From Atherix ibis (taxonomy: Eukaryota; Arthropoda; Insecta; Diptera; Athericidae): 64,000 nt of DNA. Both the position numbers and the translations under genes were made by a program. The DNA lies in NCBI GenBank assembly GCA_958298945.1, contig OY282608.1:18267933-18331932 (forward strand), given 5' to 3'. The notes beneath the pieces were generated by a model. The model did no database searches. It worked only from the letters and a program-made list of their open reading frames with translations, and had not been told where the DNA came from. This document shows, piece by piece, positions 40,301 to 54,466 of this stretch; the stretch's first letter is position 1; every line of letters starts with the position of its first letter.

Positions 40301-42070
40301 CAAACCAACAAACCAACAAACCAACAAACCAAAAAACCAACAAACCAACAAACCAACAAGCCAACAAGCCAACAAACCAACAAACCAACAAGCCAACAAG
40401 CCAACAAACCAACAAACCAACAAGCCAACAAACCAACAAACCAACAAATCAACAAGCCAACCAACCAACAAACAAATAAACCAACAAACCAAAAAACCAA
40501 CAAACCAACAAACTCACAAACCAACAAACCAAGAAACCAACAAGCCAACAAGCCAATAAACCAACAAACCAACAAACCAACAAGCCAACAAACCAACAAG
40601 CCAACAAACCAACAAACCAGCAAACCAAGTAACCAAAAAGCCAACAAACTAACAAACCAACAAGCCAACAAGCCAACAAACCAACAAACCAACAAAGCAA
40701 TAAGCCAACAAGCCAACAAACCAACAAACCAACAAGCCAACAAACCAACAAACCAAGAAGCTTACAAGCCAACAAACCAACAAACCAACAAGCCAACAAA
40801 CCAACAAACCAATAAACCAACAAACCAACAAACCAACAAACCAACAAACCAACAAGCCAACAAACCAACAAACAAATAAACCAACAAACCAAAAAACCAA
40901 CAAACCAACAAACCAACAAACCAACAAACCAACAAACCAACAAACCAACAAACCAACAAGCCAACAAGCCAACAAACAACAAACCAACAAACCAACAAGC
41001 CAATAAACCAACAAGCCAACAAACCAACAAATCAAGTTACCAACAAGCCAACAAACCAACAAACCAACAAACCAACAAACCAACAAGCCAACAAACCAAC
41101 AAACCAACAAACCAACAAGCCAACAAACCAACAAGCCAACAAAACAACAAGCCAACAAGCCAACAAACCAACAAGCCAACAAAACAACAAGCCAACAAAC
41201 CAACAAACCAACAAGCCAACAAGCCAACAAACTAACAAACCAACAAACTAACAAACCAACAAACGAACTTACCAACAAACCAACAAGCCAACAAGCCAAC
41301 AAACCAACAAACCAACAAGCCAACAAGCCAACAAACCAACAAACTAACAAACCAACAAGCCAACAAACCAACAAACCAACAAACCAACAAACCAAAAAGC
41401 CAACAAACCAACAAAAAATAAACCAACAAACCAAAAAACTAACAAACCAACAAGCCAACAGCCAACAAACCAACAAGCCAACAAACCAAGAAGCCAACAA
41501 ACCAACAAACCAACAAACCAACAAACCAACAAGCCAATAAACCAACAAACAAATAAACCAACAAACCAAAAAACCAACAAACCAACATACCAACAAACCA
41601 ACAAACCAACAAACCAACAAACCAACAAACCAACAAACCAACAAGCCAACAAACCAACAAGCCAACACACCAACAAACCAACAAACCAAGTAACCAACAT
41701 ACCAACAAACCATCAAACGAACAAAGCAAGAAGCCAACAAGCCAACAAACCAACAAACCAACAAGCCAACAAACCAACAAACCAACAAGCCAAGAAGCCA
41801 CAAACCAACAAACCAACAAACCAACAAACCAACAAACCAACAAGCCAACAAACCAACAAACCAACAAGCCAACAAGCCAACAAACCAGCAAACCAACAAG
41901 CTAACAAACCAACAATCCAACAAACCAACAAACCAACAAACCAAGTAACCAAAAAGCCAACAAACTAACAAACCAACAAGCCTACAAGCCAACAAACCAA
42001 CAAACCAACAAAGCAACAAGCCAACAAGCCAACAAACCAACAAACCAACAAACCAAGTAACCAAAAAGCT
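37380..42070. repeat. Second super-repeat family, copy 2
   Basis: Paired with 30,992-36,300. The first box is the AAGTTACC type followed by AACAGCC (37,380), where copy 1 has AAGTAACC (30,992). The AAGTGAAC unit occurs twice (37,887 and 39,143), as in copy 1. ACCACCAACC near 39,708 and AACAAACAACAAACC near 40,973 are private one-base register shifts. Its right end overlaps the left end of the 3.6-kb tandem duplication. Confidence 0.75.
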
Positions 42071-45000
42071 AACAAACCAACAAACCAACAAGCCAACAAG
42101 CCAACAAACCAACAAACCAACAAAGCAACAAGCCAACAAGCCAACAAACCAACAAACCAACAAAGCAACAAGCCAACAAACCAAGAAACCAAGAAACCAA
42201 GAAACCAACAAACCAACAAGCCAACAAGCCAACAAACCAACAAACCAAGAAACCAAAAAACCAACAAACCAACAAACCAACAAACCAACAAACCAACAAA
42301 CCAACAAGCCAACAAGCCAACAAACCAACAAACTGACAAACCAACAAGCCAACAAACCAACAAACCAACAAGCCAACATGCCAACAAACCAACAAACCAA
42401 CAAACCAATAAACCAACAAACCAACAAACCAACAAGCCAACAAACCAACAAACCAACAAGCCAACAAGCCAACAAACCAACAAACCAACAAGCTAATAAA
42501 CCAACAAGCCAACAAACCAACAAACCAACAAACCAAGTAACCAAAAAGCCAACAAACTAGCAAACCAACAAGCCAACAAGCCAACAAACCAACAAACCAA
42601 CAAAGCAACAAGACAACAAGCCAACAAACCAACAAACTAACAAGCCAACAAACCAACAAACCAACAAACCAACAAGCCAACAAACCAACAAACAAATAAA
42701 CCAACAAACCAACAAACCAACAAACCAACAAACCAACAAACCAACAAACCAACAAACCAAAAAACCAACAAACCAACAAACCAACAAACCAACAAGCCAA
42801 CAAGCCTAAAAACCAACAAACCAACAAGCCAACAAGCCAACAAACCAACAAACCAACAAGCTAACAAACCAACAAACCAACAAACCAACAAGCCAACAAA
42901 CCAACAAACAAATAAACCAATAAACCAAAAAACCAACAAACTAACAAACCAACAAGCCAACAAGCCAACTTAAACCAACAAACCAACAAACCAACAAGCC
43001 ACCAAACCAACAAGCCAACAAACCAACAAACCAACAAACCAAGTAACCAAAAAGCCAACAAACTAACAAACCAACAAGCCAACAAGCCAACAAACCAACA
43101 AACCAACAAATCAACAAGCTAACAAGCCAACAAACCAACAAACCGACAAGCCAACAAACCAACAAACCAACAAGCGAACTAGCCATCAAATCAACAAGCC
43201 AACAAGCCAACAAACCAACAAGCCAACAAGCCAAAAAACTAACAACCCTACAAGCCAACAAACCAACAAACCAACAAACCAACAAACCAACAAACCAACA
43301 AGCCAACAAACCAATAAACCAAAAAACCAACAAACCAACAAACCAAGTAACCAAAAAGCCAACAAACTAACAAACCAACAAGCCAACAAACCAACAAACC
43401 AACAAGCCAACAAGCCAACAAACCAACAAACCAACAAGCCAACAAACCAACAAGCCAACAAGCCAACAAACCAACAAACTAACAAACCAACAAGCCAACA
43501 AACCAACAAACCAACAAGCCAACAAGCCAACAAACCAACAAACCAACAAACCAATAAACCAACAAACCAACAAACCAACAAGCCAACAAACCAACAAACC
43601 AACAAGCCAACAAGCCAACAAACCAACAAGCTAATAAACCAACAAGCCAACAAACCAACAAACCAACAAACCAAGTAACCAAAAAGCCAACAAACTAGCA
43701 AACCAACAAGCCAACATGCCAACAAACCAACAAACCAACAAAGCAACAAGACAACAAGCCAACAAACCAACAAACTAACAAGCCAACAAACCAACAAACC
43801 AACAAACCAACAAGCCAACAAACCAACAAAAAAATAAACCAACAAACCAACAAACCAACAAACCAACAAACCAACAAACCAACAAACCAACAAACCAAAA
43901 AACCAACAAACCAACAAACCAACAAACCAACAAGCCAACAAGCCTAAAAACCAACAAACCAACAAGCCAACAAGCCAACAAACCAACAAACCAACAAGCT
44001 AACAAACCAACAAACCAACAAACCAACAAGCCAACAAACCAACAAACAAATAAACCAATAAACCAAAAAACCAACAAACCAACAAACCAACAAGCCAACA
44101 AGCCAACTTAAACCAACAAACCAACAAACCAACAAGCCACCAAACCAACAAGCCAACAAACCAACAAACCAACAAACCAAGTAACCAAAAAGCCAACAAA
44201 CTAACAAACCAACAAGCCAACAAGCCAACAAACCAACAAACCAACAAATCAACAAGCTAACAAGCTAACAAGCCAACAAACCAACAAACCGACAAGCCAA
44301 CAAACCAACAAACCAACAAGCGAACTAGCCATCAAATCAACAAGCCAACAAGCCAACAAACCAACAAGCCAACAAGCCAAAAAACTAACAACCCTACAAG
44401 CCAACAAACCAACAAACCAACAAACCAACAAACCAACAAACCAACAAGCCAACAAACCAATAAACCAAAAAACCAACAAACCAACAAACCAACAAACCAA
44501 CAAACGAACAAGCCAACAAGCCAACAAACCAACAAACCAACAAACCAACAAGCCAACAAGCCAACAAACCAACAAACCAACAAGCCAACAAACCAACAAA
44601 TCAACAAACCAAAAAACCAACAACCCAACAAACCAACAAATCAGCAAACGAACAAGCAAACAAGCAAACAAGCCAACAAACCAACAAACCAACAAGCCAA
44701 CAAGCCAACAAACCAACAAACCAACAAGCCAACAAACCAACAAACCAACAAACCAAAAAACCAACAAACCAACAAACCAACAAACCAACTAACCAACAAA
44801 CCAACAAATCAACAAACGAACAAGCAAACAAGCCAACAAACCAACAAACCAACAAACCAACAAACCAACAAACCAACAAGCCAACAATCCAACAAACCAA
44901 CAAACCAAGTAACCAAAAAGACAACAAACTAACAAACAACAAGCCAACAAGCCAACAAACCAACAAACCAACAAAGCAACAAGCCAACAAGCCAACAAAC

Positions 45001-45442
45001 CAACAAACCAACAAGCCAACAAACCAACAAACCAACAAGCCAACAAGCCAACAAACCAACAAACCAACAAACCAACAAGCCAACAAACCAACAAACCAAC
45101 AAGCCAACAAACCAACAAACCAACAAACCAACAAACCAACAAGCCAACAAGCCAACAAACCAACAAATCAACAAGCCAACAAACCAACAAAACAACAAAC
45201 CAACATACCAACAAACGAACAAGCCAACAAACCAACAAACCAACAAATCAAGTAACCAAAAAGCCAACAAACTAACAAACCAACAAATCAAGTAACCAAA
45301 AAGCCAACAAACTAACAAACCAACAAGTGAACAAGCCAACAAACCAACAAACCAACAAAGCAACAAGCCAACAAGCCAACAAACCAACAAACCAACAAGC
45401 CAACAAACCAACAAACCTACAAACTAACAAGCCAACAAGCCA
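41840..45442. repeat. 3.6-kb tandem duplication, unit 1
   Basis: Boxes 41,943, 42,055, 42,535, 43,041, 43,345, 43,673 and 44,179 match 45,546, 45,658, 46,138, 46,644, 46,948, 47,276 and 47,782 with constant offset 3,603. From 44,907 onward the offset is 3,611, one octamer more in unit 2. An inner duplication carries the AGCCAACTTAAACC landmark twice (about 42,967 and 44,105). That unit is 2 bp long of register and shifts the phase each time. Confidence 0.85.
45250..45329. repeat. Twin boxes 40 bp apart
   Basis: Two complete boxes, each preceded by AACAAATC, start at 45,250 and 45,290, five octamers apart, followed by the AAGTGAAC unit at 45,325. The same doublet recurs at 48,861 and 48,901 in the next 3.6-kb unit. 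This is the closest box spacing in the window and looks like a five-octamer tandem duplication of the box itself. Confidence 0.85.
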
Positions 45443-48400
45443 ACAAGCCAACAAACCAACAAACCAACAAGCCAACAAGCCAACAAACCAGCAAACCAAC
45501 AAGCTAACAAACCAACAATCCAACAAACCAACAAACCAACAAACCAAGTAACCAAAAAGCCAACAAACTAACAAACCAACAAGCCTACAAGCCAACAAAC
45601 CAACAAACCAACAAAGCAACAAGCCAACAAGCCAACAAACCAACAAACCAACAAACCAAGTAACCAAAAAGCTAACAAACCAACAAACCAACAAGCCAAC
45701 AAGCCAACAAACCAACAAACCAACAAAGCAACAAGCCAACAAGCCAACAAACCAACAAACCAACAAAGCAACAAGCCAACAAACCAAGAAACCAAGAAAC
45801 CAAGAAACCAACAAACCAACAAGCCAACAAGCCAACAAACCAACAAACCAAGAAACCAAAAAACCAACAAACCAACAAACCAACAAACCAACAAACCAAC
45901 AAACCAACAAGCCAACAAGCCAACAAACCAACAAACTGACAAACCAACAAGCCAACAAACCAACAAACCAACAAGCCAACAAGCCAACAAACCAACAAAC
46001 CAACAAACCAATAAACCAACAAACCAACAAACCAACAAGCCAACAAACCAACAAACCAACAAGCCAACAAGCCAACAAACCAACAAACCAACAAGCTAAT
46101 AAACCAACAAGCCAACAAACCAACAAACCAACAAACCAAGTAACCAAAAAGCCAACAAACTAGCAAACCAACAAGCCAACAAGCCAACAAACCAACAAAC
46201 CAACAAAGCAACAAGACAACAAGCCAACAAACCAACAAACTAACAAGCCAACAAACCAACAAACCAACAAACCAACAAGCCAACAAACCAACAAACAAAT
46301 AAACCAACAAACCAACAAACCAACAAACCAACAAACCAACAAACCAACAAACCAACAAACCAAAAAACCAACAAACCAACAAACCAACAAACCAACAAGC
46401 CAACAAGCCTAAAAACCAACAAACCAACAAGCCAACAAGCCAACAAACCAACAAACCAACAAGCTAACAAACCAACAAACCAACAAACCAACAAGCCAAC
46501 AAACCAACAAACAAATAAACCAATAAACCAAAAAACCAACAAACTAACAAACCAACAAGCCAACAAGCCAACTTAAACCAACAAACCAACAAACCAACAA
46601 GCCACCAAACCAACAAGCCAACAAACCAACAAACCAACAAACCAAGTAACCAAAAAGCCAACAAACTAACAAACCAACAAGCCAACAAGCCAACAAACCA
46701 ACAAACCAACAAATCAACAAGCTAACAAGCCAACAAACCAACAAACCGACAAGCCAACAAACCAACAAACCAACAAGCGAACTAGCCATCAAATCAACAA
46801 GCCAACAAGCCAACAAACCAACAAGCCAACAAGCCAAAAAACTAACAACCCTACAAGCCAACAAACCAACAAACCAACAAACCAACAAACCAACAAACCA
46901 ACAAGCCAACAAACCAATAAACCAAAAAACCAACAAACCAACAAACCAAGTAACCAAAAAGCCAACAAACTAACAAACCAACAAGCCAACAAACCAACAA
47001 ACCAACAAGCCAACAAGCCAACAAACCAACAAACCAACAAGCCAACAAACCAACAAGCCAACAAGCCAACAAACCAACAAACTAACAAACCAACAAGCCA
47101 ACAAACCAACAAACCAACAAGCCAACAAGCCAACAAACCAACAAACCAACAAACCAATAAACCAACAAACCAACAAACCAACAAGCCAACAAACCAACAA
47201 ACCAACAAGCCAACAAGCCAACAAACCAACAAGCTAATAAACCAACAAGCCAACAAACCAACAAACCAACAAACCAAGTAACCAAAAAGCCAACAAACTA
47301 GCAAACCAACAAGCCAACATGCCAACAAACCAACAAACCAACAAAGCAACAAGACAACAAGCCAACAAACCAACAAACTAACAAGCCAACAAACCAACAA
47401 ACCAACAAACCAACAAGCCAACAAACCAACAAAAAAATAAACCAACAAACCAACAAACCAACAAACCAACAAACCAACAAACCAACAAACCAACAAACCA
47501 AAAAACCAACAAACCAACAAACCAAAAAACCAACAAGCCAACAAGCCTAAAAACCAACAAACCAACAAGCCAACAAGCCAACAAACCAACAAACCAACAA
47601 GCTAACAAACCAACAAACCAACAAACCAACAAGCCAACAAACCAACAAACAAATAAACCAATAAACCAAAAAACCAACAAACCAACAAACCAACAAGCCA
47701 ACAAGCCAACTTAAACCAACAAACCAACAAACCAACAAGCCACCAAACCAACAAGCCAACAAACCAACAAACCAACAAACCAAGTAACCAAAAAGCCAAC
47801 AAACTAACAAACCAACAAGCCAACAAGCCAACAAACCAACAAACCAACAAATCAACAAGCTAACAAGCTAACAAGCCAACAAACCAACAAACCGACAAGC
47901 CAACAAACCAACAAACCAACAAGCGAACTAGCCATCAAATCAACAAGCCAACAAGCCAACAAACCAACAAGCCAACAAGCCAAAAAACTAACAACCCTAC
48001 AAGCCAACAAACCAACAAACCAACAAACCAACAAACCAACAAACCAACAAGCCAACAAACCAATAAACCAAAAAACCAACAAACCAACAAACCAACAAAC
48101 CAACAAACGAACAAGCCAACAAGCCAACAAACCAACAAACCAACAAACCAACAAGCCAACAAGCCAACAAACCAACAAACCAACAAGCCAACAAACCAAC
48201 AAATCAACAAACCAAAAAACCAACAACCCAACAAACCAACAAATCAGCAAACGAACAAGCAAACAAGCAAACAAGCCAACAAACCAACAAACCAACAAGC
48301 CAACAAGCCAACAAACCAACAAACCAACAAGCCAACAAACCAACAAACCAACAAACCAAAAAACCAACAAACCAACAAACCAACAAACCAACTAACCAAC

Positions 48401-49045
48401 AAACCAACAAATCAACAAACGAACAAGCAAACAAGCCAACAAACCAACAAACCAACAAACCAACAAACCAACAAACCAACAAACCAACAAGCCAACAATC
48501 CAACAAACCAACAAACCAAGTAACCAAAAAGACAACAAACTAACAAACAACAAGCCAACAAGCCAACAAACCAACAAACCAACAAAGCAACAAGCCAACA
48601 AGCCAACAAACCAACAAACCAACAAGCCAACAAACCAACAAACCAACAAGCCAACAAGCCAACAAACCAACAAACCAACAAACCAACAAGCCAACAAACC
48701 AACAAACCAACAAGCCAACAAACCAACAAACCAACAAACCAACAAACCAACAAGCCAACAAGCCAACAAACCAACAAATCAACAAGCCAACAAACCAACA
48801 AAACAACAAACCAACATACCAACAAACGAACAAGCCAACAAACCAACAAACCAACAAATCAAGTAACCAAAAAGCCAACAAACTAACAAACCAACAAATC
48901 AAGTAACCAAAAAGCCAACAAACTAACAAACCAACAAGTGAACAAGCCAACAAACCAACAAACCAACAAAGCAACAAGCCAACAAGCCAACAAACCAACA
49001 AACCAACAAGCCAAAAAAACCAACAAACCTACAAACTAACAAGCC
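45443..49045. repeat. 3.6-kb tandem duplication, unit 2
   Basis: Direct repeat of 41,840-45,442. Both CAACTTAAACC landmarks are kept (about 46,571 and 47,710), as is the pair of boxes 40 bp apart (48,861 and 48,901, matching 45,250 and 45,290). The right limit is near 49,012, where this unit reads AAGCCAAAAAAACC while unit 1 continues with ordinary octamers. Confidence 0.85.
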
Positions 49046-50746
49046 AACAAGCCCACAAACCAACAAACCAACAAACCAACAAGCCAACAAACCAACAAAC
49101 CAAAAAACCAACAAACCAACAAACATACAAGCCAACAAGCCAACAAACCAACAAACCAACAAGCCAACAAACCAACAAACCAACAAACTAAGTAACCAAC
49201 AAGCCAACAAACCAACAAACCAACAAGCCATCAAGCCAACACACCAACAAACCAACAAACCAACAAACCAACAAACCAACCAACCAACAAACCAAAAAAC
49301 CAACAAACCAACAAACCAACAAACCAACAAACGAACTAACCAACAAACCAACAAGCCAACAAGCCAACAAACCAACAAACCAACAAGCCAACAAACCAAC
49401 AAACCAACAAACCAACAAGCCAACAAACCAATAAACAAATAAACCAACAAACCAAAAAACCACCAAACCAACAAACCAACAAACCAACAACCCAACAAAC
49501 CAACAAACCAACAAGCCAACAAGCCAACAAACCAACAAACCAACAAACCAACAAACCAACAAACGAACTAACCAACAAACCAACAAACCAACAAGCCAAC
49601 AAACCAATAAACAAATAAACCAACAAACCAAAAAACCAACAAACCAACAAGCCAACAGCCAACAAACCAACAAGCCAACAAACCAACAAGCCAACAAACC
49701 AACAAACCAACAAACCAACAAACCAACAAGCCAATAAGCCAACAAACAAATAAACCAACAAACCAAAAAACCACCAAACCAACAAACCAACAAACCAGCA
49801 AACCAACAAACAAACAAACCAACAAGCCAACAAGCCAACAAACCAACAAACCAACAAACCAACAAGCCAACAAACCAACAAGCCAACACACCAACAAATC
49901 AACAAACCAAGTAACCAACATACCAACAAACCATCAAACGAACAAAGCAACAAGCCAACAAGCCAACAAGCCAACAAACCAACAAACCAACAAGCCAACA
50001 AACCAACAAACCAACAAGCCAACAAGCCAACAAACCAACAAACCAACAAACCAACAAACCAACAAACCAATAAACCAACAAGCCAACAAACCAACAAACC
50101 AACAAGCCAACAAGCCAACAAACCAACAAACCAACAAGCTAACAAACCAACAATCCAACAAACCAACAAACCAACAAACCAAGTAACCAAAAAGCCAATA
50201 AACTAACAAACCAACAAGCCAACAAGCCAACAAACCAACAAACCAACAAAGCAACAAGCCAACAAGCCAACAAACCAACAAACCAACAAGCTAACAAACC
50301 AACAATTAAACAAACCAACAAACCAACAAACCAACAAACCAACAAGCCAATAAACTAACAAACCAACAAGCCAACCAGCCAACAAACCAACAAACCAACA
50401 AAGCAACAAGCCAACAAGCCAACAAACCAACAAACCAACAAACCAAGTAACCAAAAAGCCAACAAATCAACAAACCAACAAGCCAACAAGCCAACAAACC
50501 AACAAACCAACAAAGCAACAAGCCAACAAGCCAACAAACGAACAAACCAACAAAGCAATAAGCCAACAAGCCAACAAACCCACAAACCAACAAGCCAACA
50601 AACCAACAAACCAACAAACCAACAAATCAACAAACCAACAAACCAACAAACCAACAAACCAACAAGCCAACAAGCCAACAAACCAACAAACCAACAAACC
50701 AAAAAACCAACAAACCAACAAACCAACAAACCAACAAACCAACAAA
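49046..50746. repeat. Octamer array joining the 3.6-kb and 8-kb families
   Basis: Boxes at 49,190 (AACTAAGT type), 49,909 (followed by AACATACC and AACCATCAAAC), 50,181 and 50,445. The 49,909 box and the sequence after it resemble 35,901-36,173 and 41,688-41,943. An AACAATTAAAC unit near 50,304 is private. The stretch therefore looks like a further diverged copy of the right end of the second super-repeat. Confidence 0.65.
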
Positions 50747-53700
50747 CTAACAAGCCAACAAGCCAACAAACCAACAAACTAACAAACCAACAAGCCAACA
50801 AACCAACAAACCAACAAGCCAACAAGCCAACAAACCAACAAACCAACAAACCAAAAAACCAACAAACCAACAAACCAACAAACCAACAAACCAACAAACC
50901 AACAAGCCAACAAGCCAACAAACCAACAAACTAACAAGCCAACAAGCCAACAAACCAACAAACCAACAAGCCAACAATCCAACAAACCAACAAACCAACA
51001 AACCAATAAACCAACAAACCAACAAACCAACAAGCCAACAAACCAACAAACCAACAAGCCAACAAGCCAACAAACCAACAAACCAACAAGCTAACAAAAC
51101 AACAAGCCAACAAACCAACAAACCAACAAACCAAGTAACCAAAAAGCCAACAAACTAACAAACCAACAAGCCAACAAGCCAACAAACCAACAAACCAACA
51201 AAGCAACAAGACAACAAGCCAACAAACCAACAAACTAACAAGCCAACAAACCAACAAACCAACAAACCAACAAGCCAACAAACCAACAAACAAATAAACC
51301 AACAAACCAACAAACCAACAAACCAACAAACCAACAAACCAACAAACCAACAAACCAACAAACCAACAAACCAAAAAACCAACAAACCAACAAACCAATA
51401 AACCAACAAGCCAACAAGCCAACAAACCAACAAAACAACAAGCCAACAAGCCAACAAACCAACAAACCAACAAGCTAACAAACCAATAAACCAACAAACT
51501 AACAAGCCAACAAACCAACAAACAAATAAACCAATAAACCAAAAAACCAACAAACCAACAAACCAACAAACCAACAAACCAACAAGCCAACAAGCCAACA
51601 AACCAACAAACCAACAAACCAACAAACCAAGTAACCAAAAAGCCAAGAAACTAACAAACCAACAAGCCAACAAGCCAACAAACCAACAAACCAACAAAGC
51701 AACAAGACAACAAGCCAACAAACCAACAAACTAACAAGCCAACAAACCAACAAACCAACAAACCAACAAGCCAACAAACCAACAAACAAATAAACCAACA
51801 AACCAACAAACCAACAAACCAACAAACCAACAAACCAACAAACCAACAAACCAACAAACCAACAAACCAACAAACCAACAAACCAACAAGCCAACAAGCC
51901 AACAAACCAACAAACTAACAAGCCAACAAGCCAACAAACCAACAAACCAACAAGCCAACAATCCAACAAACCAACAAACCAACAAACCAATAAACCAACA
52001 AACCAACAAACCAACAAGCCAACAAACCAACAAACCAACAAGCCAACAAGCCAACAAACCAACAAACCAACAAGCTAACAAACCAACAAGCCAACAAACC
52101 AACAAACCAACAAGCCAACAAGCCAACAAACCAACAAACCAACAAACCAAAAAACCAACAAACCAACAAACCAACAAACCAACAAACCAACAAACCAACA
52201 AGCCAACAAGCCAACAAACCAACAAACTAACAAGCCAACAAGCCAACAAACCAACAAACCAACAAGCCAACAATCCAACACACCAACAAACCAACAAACC
52301 AATAAACCAACAAACCAACAAACCAACAAGCCAACAAACCAACAAACCAACAAGCCAACAAGCCAACAAACCAACAAACCAACAAGCTAACAAACCAACA
52401 AGCCAACAAACCAACAAACCAACAAACCAAGTAACCAAAAAGCCAACAAACTAACAAACCAACAAGCCAACAAGCCAACAAACCAACAAACCAACAAAGC
52501 AACAAGACAACAAGCCAACAAACCAACAAACTAACAAGCCAACAAACCAACAAACCAACAAACCAACAAGCCAACAAACCAACAAACAAATAAACCAACA
52601 AACCAACAAACCAACAAACCAACAAACCAACAAACCAACAAACCAACAAACCAACAAACCAACAAACCAAAAAACCAACAAACCAACAAACCAATAAACC
52701 AACAAGCCAACAAGCCAACAAACCAACAAAACAACAAGCCAACAAGCCAACAAACCAACAAACCAACAAGCTAACAAACCAACAAACCAACAAACTAACA
52801 AGCCAACAAACCAACAAACAAATAAACCAATAAACCAAAAAACCAACAAACCAACAAACCAACAAACCAACAAACCAACAAGCCAACAAGCCAACAAACC
52901 AACAAACCAACAAACCAACAAGCCAACAAACCAACAAGCCAACAAACCAACAAGCCAACAATCCAACAAACCAACAAACCAACAAACCAATAAACCAACA
53001 AACCAACAAACCAACAAGCCAACAAACCAACAAACCAACAAGCCAACAAGCCAACAAACCAACAAACCAACAAGCTAACAAACCAACAAGCCAACAAACC
53101 AACAAACCAACAAACCAAGTAACCAAAAAGCCAACAAACTAACAAACCAACAAGCCAACAAGCCAACAAACCAACAAAACAACAAAGTAACAAGACAACA
53201 AGCCAACAAACCAACAAACTAACAAGCCAACAAACCAACAAACCAACAAACCAACAAGCCAACAAGCCAACAAACCAACAAACAAATAAACCAACAAACC
53301 AACAAACCAACAAACCAACAAACCAACAAACCAACAAACCAACAAACCAACAAATCAACAAACCAAAAAACCAACAAACCAACAAACCAATATACCAACA
53401 AGCCAACAAGCCAACAAACCAACAAAACCACAAGCCAACAAGCCAACAAACCAACAAACCAACAAGCTAACAAACCAACAAACCAACAAACTAACAAGCC
53501 AACAAACCAACAAACAAATAAACCAATAAACCAAAAAACCAACAAACCAACAAACCAACAAACCAACAAACCAACAAGCCAACAAGCCAACAAACCAACA
53601 AACCAACAAACCAACAAGCCAACAAACCAACAAGCCAACAAACCAACAAACCAACAAACCAAGTAACCAAAAAGCCAACAAACTAACAAACCAACAAGCC

Positions 53701-54441
53701 AACAAGCCAACAAGCCAACAATCCAACAAACCAACAAATCAACAAGCCAACAAGCCAACAAACCAACAAACCGACAAGCCAACAAACCAACAAAGCAACA
53801 AGCCAACAAGCCAACAAACCAACAAGCCAACAAGCCAACAAACCAACAAGCCAACAAGCCAAAAAACCAACAAGCCAACAAGCCAACAAACCAACAAACC
53901 AACAAACCAACAAACCAACAAGCCAACAAACCAATAAACCAAAAAACCAACAAACCAACAAACCAAGTAACCAAACAGCCAACAAACTAACAAACCAACA
54001 AGCCAACAAACCAACAAACCAACAAGCCAACAAGCCAACAAACCAACAAACCAACAAGCCAACAAACCAACAAACCAACAAACCAACAAACCAAAAAACC
54101 AACAAACCAACAAACCAACAAACCAACAAACGAACAAGCCAACAAGCCAACAAACCAACAAACCAACAAACCAACAAGCCAACAAACCAACAAGCCAACA
54201 ATCCAACAAACCAACAAACCAAGTAACCAAAAAGACAACAAGCCAACAAGCCAACAAACCAACAAGCCAACAAGCCAACAAACCAACAAACCAACAAGCT
54301 AACAAACCAACAATCCAACAAACCAACAAACCAACAAACCAAGTAACCAAAAAGCCAATAAACTAACAAACCAACAAGCCAACAAGCCAACAAACCAACA
54401 AACCAACAAAGCAACAAGCCAACAAGCCAACAAACCAACAA
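50747..54441. repeat. 8-kb higher-order repeat, left copy (part repeated at 58,697-62,391)
   Basis: Boxes 51,133, 51,629, 52,429, 53,117, 53,661, 53,965, 54,221 and 54,341 match 59,083, 59,579, 60,379, 61,075, 61,611, 61,915, 62,171 and 62,291. The offset is 7,950 throughout, except for a local 8-bp step (7,958) around 53,117-53,220. The copies differ only by scattered point changes, for example AACCAATA near 59,268 against AACCAACA near 51,318. The octamer register does not change from 50,181 to 56,573. Confidence 0.85.
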
Positions 54442-54466
54442 ACCAACAAGCTAACAAACCAACAAA
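52227..54466. repeat. 2.24-kb tandem unit, copy 1
   Basis: Boxes 52,429, 53,117, 53,661, 53,965, 54,221 and 54,341 match 54,669, 55,357, 55,893, 56,197, 56,453 and 56,573 with offset 2,240, then 2,232. The offsets equal 280 and 279 octamers. The box at 53,965 and its relatives belong to the AACCAAACAGCC subtype. Confidence 0.85.

Noticed and set aside
40649..42544. 631-codon open frame on the - strand (also 5,676-7,466, 20,649-22,319, 8,932-10,434, 26,601-28,118), translating to repeats of VGLLVCWF that resemble stacked membrane helices
   Set aside because: The octamer gives the same stop-free peptide in all three - frames. Starts are ubiquitous TTG-type codons, there is no ATG or ribosome-binding context, lengths are set by where AACTAACA units happen to place a stop, and overlapping frames are equally open.
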